From: Entophlyctis helioformis
Lineage: Eukaryota; Chytridiomycota; Chytridiomycetes; Chytridiales; Chytriomycetaceae
Reading direction: 5' to 3'
DNA length: 64,000 bases
Assembly: GCA_025526915.1 (NCBI GenBank)
Contig: JAHLKH010000019.1
Span: forward strand, 142,076 to 206,075
Shown: in pieces, positions 54,401 through 64,000 of the stretch
How the letters are laid out: the number at the start of each line of letters is the position of its first letter
How positions within the stretch are numbered: the stretch's first letter is position 1
The notes under the pieces: model-generated
Database searches by the model: none
Seen by the model: the letters and a program-made list of their open reading frames with translations, nothing else
Told to the model about the DNA's origin: nothing
Program-made: the position numbers and the translations under genes

Positions 54401-57400
54401 ACGATCATGAACACATCCGAACGAGATGCGGCGTGCTGCTTGTCCGCCGATGCCTGGAATGCGACAACGCCTTGGTTGATGCGGCTGTCTGGAGAGCATC
54501 GGCCGACACCATCACAACTCGCAGGGTGGATGGCAGCTGCAGCTGGTCGATGCGCTCTTGTTCAGACTCAGTCGACAGCACAACCGTCACGCCGGCATCA
54601 GCGAGAATGAACCGGATGCGCTCGGCTGGGAACTTGGAGTCGAGCGGCACAATCGTCGCGCCAGTCTTGAGCACAGCGAGCAGTGCAAGCGGGAACTCGA
54701 GGCATCGCTGCATGATCACTGCGACACGCGAGCCAACGCCAATGCCGCCAAGTGCGACGATCTGGTTGGCAAGCAGAGTGCCGCACTTGTCCAGTTCGCC
54801 ATACGTGACCGAGTCGTCGCCATACTCGACGGCCGTCCAGTCGGGATGCTCCACTGCGCGTGCCTCGAAGCCGTGGTGCACTGCCTCGTATGGCAGATCC
54901 ACGAGTGGTCCGAAGCTGTGTGCGTCGAGCAGCTGCGTCTGAGCAGGCGACAGATCCCACAGCGGCTCGATCGACGACTTGGATGCGACTGCAGATGCAA
55001 GCTGGCCGACCGTAAAGTCAAACTCGGCCAGGATCGACGACGCCTGCGTGTGCGACAGCTGTTCAAAATTGTACAGTGCCGTCAGGCTGATGCCAGTTGC
55101 ACTTGGGAACATGATCAGCTCGAACGTGTACGCCAAAGACCGCGACGATCCTTGCGATTCAACTTGGCTGAACGGCAGCTTGGAGCCAGCATCGCCAGAC
55201 AGTCGGCCGTCCTCTGGCAGGTTCTCAAACACAAACAGCGTCTGGAACAGCTTGGCGTCCGATGCGAGGCCACTCCACTTGTGCACGTCGATCAGACCCG
55301 TGTGCGAGTGTGGCAGCATCTGTCCGTGGTCAGACTGCACGGCACGCAGGACATCGGATGCATCAGCGGTGTCCGACTCGATGCGCACTCGGCACGGCAC
55401 GGTGTTGATCATGGCTCCAACAATGCTGCAGTCAAGGATGCATGTGCGAGTGTCAGTCAACAGCCATGCACACACAACCCACAAGCAGCAGCAACAGCAT
55501 GCGACTCACCGATCGGCACCAGCAACGGGGATCTCACGGCCAGACAGCACCTGGCCAAACACGATGTCGCTGGATCGCGTGTACTTGCGCAGCGTCATGG
55601 CCCATGCTGCCTTGAGGAACACGGCGACCGTGACGCCTGCCGCCTTGCACGCCGCCTGCATCTGTGCCATCGGCAGGCTGCACTCGAGCGACAGCGGCTT
55701 GTCCTCGGAGATGGCGTCAGAGTCCCACTTGCCGAGCGACAGTGGCTCGGCTGGTGCGACACCGGCAAGGTACTCGCGCCAGAACGACTCGGTGGCGGCT
55801 GCATCCTGTGCGGCGATGTAGTCCACCACAGACCGGAATGCAGGTCGCTCCTCGAGTGCGTGGCCGCCATATGCTGCAAGCAAGTCGCCCATGATCATCG
55901 GCAGAGACCAGCCGTCGTACAGCGTGTGGTGGATCGTGAGCACAACAACAGGATGCGAGTCGGCTGCGTTGGTCAGCAGCGACAGGCGGATCCAGTGCTT
56001 GTCGCCGACGGCAAAGCCACGAGCCTTGTCTTGTTCGAGGAACGCGGCAATGTCCATGTCGGCTGTGAGAGTGACACGCTCGAGTGCAACATCACGCTCG
56101 TCGATCTGCGGCCGCACAACCTGCACAATGCCAGCAGTCGATGTCGGCACAAACGATGTGCGCAGGATGGCGTGGTGCTGCACCAGTGCGCGGAATGCCA
56201 CCTCGAGTGCATCCACATCGATCGCCTGCGTGGCTTGCAGTGGCACCTGGGCAACGTACGCCGATGCGTCCTGGATCGTCGCTGCAACCATGCCAGACTG
56301 CAGTGGCGTGGCCGGGAATGCGTCCATGGTCGATGAATCCACTCCGAGTCGGTTGGTCCAGTCGGCTGCAATCTCGTCAAGCGTGTCCTGCGACAGAGTG
56401 GCTGAAGGCCACATATGCGCGCTGTCAGAGCCAGAGTCGCCAGACGAGGCTGCCTTGTCGGCAAGTGCGGCTGACCGTGACAGTGTCTGTGTCTTGAACA
56501 GCTGCGGCACGGTGATCGGCAGACCCGCACGCTGGCAGGCTGTTGCCGTCTTGATGGCCGAGATCGAGTCGCCACCAAGTGCAAAGAACGACGTGTTGCG
56601 GCCAATCGAGTCAACCGGCACACCAAGCACATCGGCCCACACGGCTGCCATGCGCATCTCGGCATCGCTCGACAGGCTCTCGACAGCAATCACAACGTCC
56701 ATGGTGGCGAGTGCCTTCTTGTCCGTCTTGCCGTTGGCGTTGGTCGGCATGGCGTCCAGTCCCACAAACACGGCCGGAACCATGTACGCTGGCAAATGCT
56801 CCGACACCACATCGCGCAGCTCGTCGGCGTCAATGTCGGCCGGTGTCACGAAGCCAACGAGGTGCGTCTTGTCCTTGACAATCGCTGCGGCCGCCGTCAC
56901 ACGCGGGTGCTTCATCAGTGCGGCTGCAACCTCGTCCAGCTCAATGCGGTATCCCTTGAGCTTGACCTGATCGTCGCGACGTCCAATGATCTCGAAGCGG
57001 CCGTCAGGAAGCATGCGTCCGAGATCGCCTGTCTTGAACATGCGACTGCCACACTTGGCTGCAAACTCGCTGCTCGCAAACGGATCGGCCAGGAACTTGT
57101 CGGCCGTCATCTCGGGAAGGTTGATGTATCCAGGCGACACGCCAATGCCGCCAATGAACATCTCGCCCATCACGCCAGCAGGCACGCGACGCTGCTGCTC
57201 GTCCAGGATGTACGACGTCATGTTTGGCTCTAATGGCCCGACCGTCACGCTGTCCTTGATTTCAATGAGAGCAGCGTGTGAGACAAACGTCTCCGACGGT
57301 CCGTATACATTGACGAAGGTGGCCTTGGAAGCCCACATGTCCTTCAGAACACTGGGGCAGACTTCGCCCGCGACGGTAACGCTCTTGAGTCGGGGATAGT

Positions 57401-60400
57401 CGGCGGGGTTTCCAATCTGTGCGAGACCCGTGGGTGTGATCATCAAGACGTCGACATCGGCAATAGTGGCGAAGACGTCATCTGTGCGCATCACAAGCGT
57501 GCATCCGTGGCACAGCGATCCCCACACTTCCCACTGACACATGTCGAATCCAATGGCCATGAACTGCATGACACGGGCACGCGGCACACATCCGACATTT
57601 GCTGATGTTATGGCGACGATATTGACCATGCCGCCGTGAGTGACTGGCACTCCCTTGGGGTTGCCCGTCGAGCCTGACGTGTACACGATCATGAACACAT
57701 CCGATCGAGATGCGGCGTGCTGCTTGTCCGCCGATGCCTGGAATGCGACAACGGCCTTGGTTGATGCGGCTGTCTGGAGAGCATCGGCCAACACCATCAC
57801 AACTCGCAGGGTGGATGGCAGCTGCAGCTGGTCGATGTGCTCTTGTTCAGACTCAGTCGACAGCACAACCGTCACGCCGGCATCGGCGAGAATGAACCGG
57901 ATGCGCTCGGCTGGGAACTTGGAGTCGAGCGGCACAATCGTCGCGCCAGTCTTGAGCACAGCGAGCAGTGCAAGCGGGAACTCGAGGCATCGCTGCATGA
58001 TCACTGCGACACGCGAGCCAACGCCAATGCCGCCAAGTGCGACGATCTGGTTGGCAAGCAGAGTGCCGCACTTGTCCAGTTCGCCATACGTGACCGAGTC
58101 GTCGCCGTACTCGACGGCCGTCCAGTCGGGATGCTCCACTGCGCGTGCCTCGAAGCCGTGGTGCACTGCCTCGTATGGCAGATCCACAAGTGGTCCGAAG
58201 CTGTGTGCGTCGAGCAGTTGCTGCTGTGCGGCCGTGAGTTCGTCCATGTTGGCAACCGTCACGGTATCAAGCGCTTCGCCATTCATCACTGATTCGCCTG
58301 CGAGCTGGAGAAGGACAGTCGCAAACTTGTCGATCATCGACCGCACAACGGCCTCGTGGACTTGGTGTGCTTCAAAGATGCATCCGACACTGACGAGATC
58401 ATCCTGCTGCACAATCACAAGCGCGATCGGCGAATCAACGAATTCCTCGACTTGCACTCTCTCGAGACTGAATGGCAGCTCGACACCGTCAACGTCGCTC
58501 GTCGGATAGTTCTCAAACACCATGATCGTGTCAAACAGCTTGTCCGTCGTTGGCACGCCTGACCATCGCTGCACGTCCACAAGCGAGCTGTGCGAGTGCG
58601 GCATTGCATCCGCCGAGAAGGACTGCATCGATGCAAGCAGCTGCGACGCCGTCATGTCGTCCGTCAAGTGAGCCGGCACGGGGATCGTGTTGATGAGCAC
58701 ACCGACTGTCTGGTCCAGGCCGTCGATGCCACCGTCACGTCCAGACACAACTGAGCCAAACACGACGTGCTCGCTGCGTGTGTAGTGTCGCAGTGTCATG
58801 GCCCAGGCGGCACGCAGCAGTGTCGACACTGTGATGCCCTGCGTCTTGCACACCTCGTTGAGCCGTGCAAGCGTCACAATCTCCTCGAAGCGCTTGTACT
58901 TGGGACCAAGGAGTGCGTCGGCATCGGGTTTTGGAAGCGACAGCTTGGACGTATTGGCGACCAGCGACAGCGACTCGGCCCAGAACGCCTGGCTGGCGTC
59001 GGGAGACTGGCCGATCTGCCACTCGACATAGTCACGGAACGAGGCTCCCTCGGCGACCACCGGTTGGCCGACACATGCTCGAATCAGGTTGCTTTCGATG
59101 ATAGGTGACGACCAACCATCTGTGACAGAGTGGTGCTGCGTCCAGAACAGGCGGACACGGCCATCTGACATGTCGAGTGCGGTGGATGTGTGTCAATGGC
59201 AGTCAGTACAAGCCATACAGCATGCATGTAGGCGTCATCAAGGCAATGTACATCTTACCTTCGAGAGCAACGCTGTGGAATCGCTGGAACGACTTGCTTG
59301 CCATGCTGAAGCCGCGTTGGCGGTCGGATGCAAGGAACGCGTCTGTCATGGCATCAAGCGACTGCGTGTCGACCGGCCACGTGTCCGCACTGCGTGTCCA
59401 TTCGCTGTGGTCCGCCTTGGCAACAACCTGGATCAGGCCGCCGCTGGTCGACACAAACGCCGTGCGCATGATCGCGTACTGTTCTGCAACAGCGCCAAAC
59501 GCCTTCTGCAGCGTCGCAACATCAAGATCGCCGCGGATGTCCAGCACTGTCTGCACCACGTACTCGCTCGGGTCGCGCATCATCGCAGACAGGAATCCAA
59601 GCTGCAGCGGCGTGACCGGGTACATGTCGTCCACATCAACCGGCCGCAGTCCAAGCACCGTGAGTGACTCAGACTCTGCCTCGGCAAGCGCAGCCTCAGA
59701 CGGCAGCAGCGGCACGTCGGCAAGCACACGGCCGCCGATCGTCGCAGCGTCTGTGCAGTGTGCAACAATGCGCTGCATCCACACTGACCACTGCGACATC
59801 CACAACTCGAGCATCTCTGCCGTCATCATGAACTCTTCAGATGTCACATCCAGCACAAGATCCGCTCCATCGTGAAGACAGCTGATGTTGCACGGGTGGA
59901 ACAGCTTGTCGTCTGGGTTGACGGACCAAGACTCCTCGAGCGTCGTGTCCATGGCAAAGAACGCATCGTCGCCCTCGAGAGACTGGAAACGACCGAGGTA
60001 GTTGAACGACACGCGGTGGCCAGCATGCGACTGGACGGTTGCCGTGGCGTCGCTGGATGGCGCAAGGTGCTTGATGGCGCCATACGACAGTCCCTTGTGC
60101 GGCACACTGCGCAGCTTGTGCTTGACCTGCCGCAGCACGTCGCCAATGTGCGACTCGCGAGACGCCGTGAACATGGCTGGGTAGACCGTCGTGAACCAGC
60201 CGACCGTGTTGGTGACGTCGAGACCGTCAGTCCACGGCTCGCGTCCGTGGCCCTCGAGATCGATGCACAGCTGGTGGCTGCCGTTGCTGTCTGCCGACGA
60301 CCGCAAATCAGCCAGTGCGAATGTGAGCGCAGCAAGCACAATGTCCTGGATGTTGGTGCCATACGGCATGTTGGCGGCATCCAGCTGGCTGGTGACCGAT

Positions 60401-63400
60401 GCATCCACGACACCGCGACTGCTGTGCACCGTGGATGCCACGAGAGCACCATCGACAGACGCCACATCGGGCTGCTGACCAAAGCCGTCGTCGTGGCCCA
60501 TGAATGCGTCCCACTTGGCAATGCTGGCAGCATTCAGCTGGGCCGCAAACTCGGTCTGCTGCTCCGACCACGCCTTGAAACGAGAGCGTCTTGGGCGGCA
60601 GCGAGCCGCCAGTCAGCAGCGTCTGCAAGTCGTCCAGCAGGATGCGCCACGACACGAGATCCACGACCAGATGGTGTGCCGTGAACAGCAGACGCTGCGT
60701 GCCGTCGGGAAGACCAAACAGCGATGCTGCAAAGACAGGGCCGTCGGTGATGGACAGCGACTGCTGCACGCTGCGCACGGCGGCCTCGAGGTCGTCGACA
60801 GATGCAAGCGGCACAAACGGCACATTGACGGCGGGAATGGCGTCAGGTGCCAGGATGTGCTGCGACCAAGCGATGGCGCCAGATACAGCATCCCACAGTG
60901 CGCGTGTATCGTGTGCGGAACACGTCGTGGTGCGTGGCAAGTGCAGCGATGGCCGAGCACAGAGACGCAGCGTCGAGAGCATCGCGCGGCCTGACAACAA
61001 AGCCTTGGTTGAAGTGGTTGATGTCCAGCCACGAGTGGTTGAAGAACTTGTGCTGGATGGGCGTCAACGGCACAGGGCCAGAGACTGGCGCAAACAGCTG
61101 TGCGGCATCGACCAGTGGCAACGACCTTGGCGGCGGCAGCGAGCGACGACAGCCGTGGCGACTTGAAGATCAGGGTTGTGGTGATGGCGAAGCCGGCAGT
61201 CTTGGCCTTGGCAACCAGACGAATGGCCGAGATCGAGTCGCCACCAAGTGCAAAGAACGACGTGTTGCGGCCAATCGAGTCAACCGGCACACCAAGCACA
61301 TCGGCCCACACGGGCTGCCATGGCATCTCGGCATCGCTCGACAGGCTCTCGACAGCAATCACAACGTCCATGGTGGCGAGTGCCTTCTTGTCCGTCTTGC
61401 CGTTGGCGTTGGTCGGCATGGCGTCCAGTCCCACAAACACGGCCGGCACCATGTACGCTGGCAAGTGCTCCGACACCACATCGCGCAGCTCGTCGGCGTC
61501 AATGTCGGCCGGTGTCACGAAGCCAACTAGGTGCGTCTTGTCCTTGACAATCGCTGCGGCTGCTGTCACAACGCGGGTGCTTCATCAGTGCGGCTGCAAC
61601 CTCGTCCAGCTCAATGCGGTATCCCTTGAGCTTGAACCTGATCGTCGCGACGTCCGACGATCTCGAAGCGGCCGTCGGGAAGCATGCGTCCGAGATCGCC
61701 TGTCTTGAACATGCGACTGCCACACTTGGCTGCAAACTCGCTGCTCGCAAACGGATCGGTCAGGAACTTGGCGGCCGTCATCTCGGGAAGGTTGATGTAT
61801 CCAGGCGACACGCCAATGCCGCCAAGATACACCTCGCCCATCACGCCAGCAGGCACGCGGCCGCTGCTGCTCGTCCAGGATGTAGCACGAGGCGTTGTCG
61901 ATGGCAGATCCGATTGTGATGTCATCGCCAACAGCGAGCTTGGCGGCGTGCGACATGATCGAGATCTCCGTTGGTCCGTATTCGTTCGTGAACGTTACGT
62001 TGGACGCCCACAGATCCTTGAGCTCCTTGGGACACGCCCTCACCAACTACAGTTACTCCCATAAGACCAGGGAAGTTGGACGGATCGCCAAGCTGCGATA
62101 GACCGGTTTGGTGTGATGATGATGGCGTCGACCTTGGCAATGGTGGAAAGGCGTCTTCCTCGCGAAGCACAAGAGTGCCGCCATTGCAGAGTGCTGTCCA
62201 GATCTCGCACTGGCAGCCGTCGAATCCGACTGCCATGAACTGCGCCATTCGCATGCCTGGCGTGCAGCCGAATCGCTGGTTGCAGTTGCTGACGATGTTG
62301 ACGGCACCAGCATGGGCACTGGCGCCCTTGGGGTTGCCCGTCGAGCCTGACGTGTACACGATCATGAACACATCCGATCGAGATGCGGCGTGCTGCTTGT
62401 CCGCCGATGCCTGGAATGCGACAACGGCCTTGGTTGATGCGGCTGTCTGGAGAGCATCGGCCGACACCATCACAACTCGCAGGGTGGATGGCAGCTGCAG
62501 CTGGTCGATGCGCTCTTGTTCAGACTCGGTCGACAGCACAACCGTCACGCCGGCATCAGCGAGAATGAACCGGATGCGCTCGGCTGGGAACTTGGAGTCG
62601 AGCGGCACAATCGTCGCGCCAGTCTTGAGCACAGCGAGCAGTGCAAGCGGGAACTCGAGGCATCGCTGCATGATCACTGCGACACGCGAGCCAACGCCAA
62701 TGCCGCCAAGTGCGACGATCTGGTTGGCAAGCAGAGTGCCGCACTTGTCCAGTTCGCCATACGTGATCGACTCGTCGCCGTACTCGACGGCCGTCCAGTC
62801 GGGATGCTCCACTGCGCGTGCCTCGAAGCCGTGGTGCACTGCCTCGTATGGCAGATCCACGAGTGGTCCGAAGCTGTGTGCGTCGAGCAGCTGCATCTGA
62901 GCAGGCGACAGATCCCACAGCGGCTGATCGACGACTTGGATGCGACTGCAGATGCAAGCTGGCCGACCGTAAAGTCAAACTCGGCCAGGATCGACGACGC
63001 CTGCGTGTGCGACAGCTGTTCAAAGTACAGTGCCGTCAGGCTGATGCCAGTTGCACTTGGGAACATGATCAGCTCGAACGTGTACGCCAAGACCGCGACG
63101 ATCCTTGCGATTCAACTTGGCTGAACGGCAGCTTGGAGCCAGCATCGCCAGACAGTCGGCCGTCCTCTGGCAGGTTCTCAAACACAAACAGTGTCTGGAA
63201 CAGCTTGGCGTCCGATGCGAGGCCACTCCACTTGTGCACGTCGATCAGACCCGTGTGCGAGTGTGGCAGCATCTGTCCGTGGTCAGACTGCACGGCACGC
63301 AGGACATCGGATGCATCAGCGGTGTCCGAGTCGATGCGCACTCGGCACGGCACGGTGTTGATCATGGCTCCAACAATGCTGCAGTCAAGGATGCATGTGC

Positions 63401-64000
63401 GAGTGTCAGTCAACAGCCATGCACACACAACCCACAAGCAGCAAACAGCATGCGACTCACCGATCGGCACCAGCAACGGGGATCTCACGGCCAGACAGCA
63501 CCTGGCCAAACACGATGTCGCTGGATCGCGTGTACTTGCGCAGCGTCATGGCCCATGCTGCCTTGAGGAACACGGCGACCGTGACGCCTGCCGCCTTGCA
63601 CGCCGCCTGCATCTGTGCCATCGGCAGGCTGCACTCGAGCGACAGCGGCTTGTCCTCGAGATGGCGTCCTCAGAGTCCCACTTGCCGAGCGACAGTGGCT
63701 CGGCTGGTGCGACACCGGCAAGGTACTCGCGCCAGAACGACTCGGTGGCGGCTGCATCCTGTGCGGCGATGTAGTCCACCACAGACCGGAATGCGGGTCG
63801 CTCCTCGAGTGCGTGGCCCATATGCTGCAAGCAATCGCCCATGATCATCGGCAGAGACCAGCCGTCGTACAGCGTGTGGTGGATCGTGAGCACAACAACA
63901 GGATGCGAGTCGCTGCGTTGGTCAGCAGCGACAGGCGGATCCAGTGCTTGTCGCCGACGGCAAAGCCACGAGCCTTGTCTTGTTCGAGGAACGCGGCAAT
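47677..64000 (-). CDS. Nonribosomal peptide synthetase, at least four modules, FSH1 hydrolase fused at C-terminus (5' end outside window)
   Basis: This multi-enzyme builds a peptide by adenylating amino acids (A), holding them on carriers (T), condensing (C) and epimerizing (E). Read N to C: C1-A1-T1-E1-C2-A2-T2-C3-A3-T3-E3-C4-A4-T4-FSH1. Diagnostic motifs: C domains HHSVIDGW/HHSVTDGW/HHTLYDGW; A domains VYTSGSTGNPKG, AYGPSE, FKTGDLGR and NGKTDKKAL; T domains FFALGGDS or FFALGGNS; E domains HHLVVDLVSWRILL, EGHGRE and VGWFTTVYP. It has spliceosomal introns at 48276-48342, 51234-51317, 55426-55509, 59165-59258 and 63379-63460, so it is a genuine nuclear gene rather than bacterial contamination. 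Frame breaks occur near 50218, at several points in 53930-54470, and many after 60580. These may be consensus errors in a near-identical repeat or real decay of the first half. The N-terminus lies beyond 64000. The product is unknown. Confidence 0.93.
48530..51760 (-). other. NRPS module 4 (C4-A4-T4)
   Basis: C4 (about 51750-50230) has an intact HHSVIDGW at 51181-51204 and follows an E domain, so it should accept a D-configured upstream residue. A4 (about 50200-48800) is complete from A1-like core to NGKTDKKAL. T4 (about 48790-48530) has FFALGGNSLNAI, with N instead of the D found in the other carriers before E or C. One frame break lies at about 50218 at the C/A junction. Confidence 0.85.
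48600..56450. repeat. Two-module tandem duplication, copy A (modules 3-4)
   Basis: This block repeats the block at 56490-64000 with a period of about 7.92-7.95 kb. Matching points: 49091 with 57012, 52053 with 60002, 52242 with 60191, and 55411 with 63364. Long stretches are identical by eye. Divergence is concentrated in the adenylation cores, the intron 51234-51317, and the end of the carrier domain. Confidence 0.85.
51860..56335 (-). other. NRPS module 3 (C3-A3-T3-E3)
   Basis: C3 (about 56335-54900) has HHTLYDGW at 55908-55931 and an 84-bp intron at 55426-55509. A3 (about 54870-53420) shows at least four small indels between 53930 and 54470 relative to its sisters. T3 (about 53400-53170) has FFALGGDSISAI, the GGDS form typical ahead of epimerization. 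E3 (about 53140-51860) carries HHLVVDLVSWRILL, EGHGRE and VGWFTTVYP. Confidence 0.85.
56440..59690 (-). other. NRPS module 2 (C2-A2-T2)
   Basis: C2 (about 59690-58160) has HHSVTDGW at 59112-59135 and a 94-bp intron at 59165-59258. A2 (about 58140-56730) is intact and has its own selectivity core (GFDMCQWEVW, VYGPSETFV). T2 (about 56690-56440) has FFALGGDSISAIKT. The stretch 55510-59164 is one uninterrupted minus-strand frame of about 1,200 codons. Confidence 0.88.
56490..64000. repeat. Two-module tandem duplication, copy B (modules 1-2, cut by window end)
   Basis: Counterpart of 48600-56450; see that entry for matching points. This copy contains most of the single-base indels found in the NRPS, especially beyond 60.5 kb. 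Confidence 0.85.
59800..64000 (-). other. NRPS module 1 visible part (C1-A1-T1-E1), many frame breaks
   Basis: C1 is cut by the window edge and carries an 82-bp intron at 63379-63460. A1 (about 62810-61390), T1 (about 61350-61120) and E1 (about 61110-59800) match module 3 almost base for base. They carry extra single-base indels, for example near 60580, 60890, 61110, 61313, 61570, 61636, 61860, 62040, 62325, 62925, 63025, 63655 and 63830. E1 proper (59260-60500) is intact. Confidence 0.8.

Noticed and set aside
47677..64000. NRPS as bacterial contamination or a recent bacterial transfer
   Set aside because: Five introns with proper splice sites and phase, the same base composition as neighbours, and a physically continuous sequence with fungal genes argue against contamination; an ancient transfer cannot be excluded.

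Overview
The window is GC-rich nuclear DNA from a eukaryote, most likely an early-diverging (chytrid-type) fungus. Genes carry short spliceosomal introns (about 65-200 bp, GT-AG plus two GC-AG). The gene set is fungal or opisthokont: MPG1, APC11, MSH5, a Bye1-type PHD/TFIIS/SPOC protein, cytoplasmic dynein heavy chain, an Arp2/3 subunit, Dpb4, an ABCC transporter and an FSH1 hydrolase domain. The ankyrin protein has a style I associate with Rhizophydiales chytrids; that taxon call is inference, not proof.

Layout from left to right: MPG1 (+), APC11 (-), MSH5 (+), a homeodomain factor (-), a BYE1-like gene (+), a minus-strand stretch encoding a SANTA domain, C2H2 fingers and a second SANTA-like domain (one or two genes), then an ankyrin gene (+) flanked by reverse-transcriptase relics. 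Next come tRNA-Ala (-), a seven-helix membrane protein (+), the 14.7-kb dynein heavy chain gene (+), a phosphopentomutase (-), ARPC5 (+), DPB4 (-), an ABCC transporter (+), and a very large nonribosomal peptide synthetase (NRPS, -) that runs off the right edge. Strands alternate almost perfectly, so neighbours share either very short divergent promoters (33, 48, 81 and 298 bp between start codons) or short convergent 3' ends.

The most unusual content is the NRPS at 47677-64000. Read N to C (right to left) it is C-A-T-E / C-A-T / C-A-T-E / C-A-T, followed by an FSH1-family serine hydrolase fused as the last domain, probably the release enzyme. The two halves are a tandem duplication of a two-module unit (period about 7.95 kb), and the substrate-selecting core of one adenylation domain differs between copies while its flanks stay nearly identical. 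A convergent ABCC transporter lies 97 bp away and could be the exporter. Two epimerization domains predict a peptide with alternating D and L residues.

Many conserved genes contain single-base frame breaks without splice signals (about 12 in dynein, several in MSH5, BYE1, the ABC gene and the NRPS, densest after 60.5 kb). Because they hit essential genes and often fall next to short homopolymers, I read most as consensus errors of a long-read assembly rather than real mutations. PRM15/PGM, ARPC5, DPB4 and APC11 are fully intact. Gene spans below therefore bridge such breaks, and exon coordinates are given where splice sites could be read.
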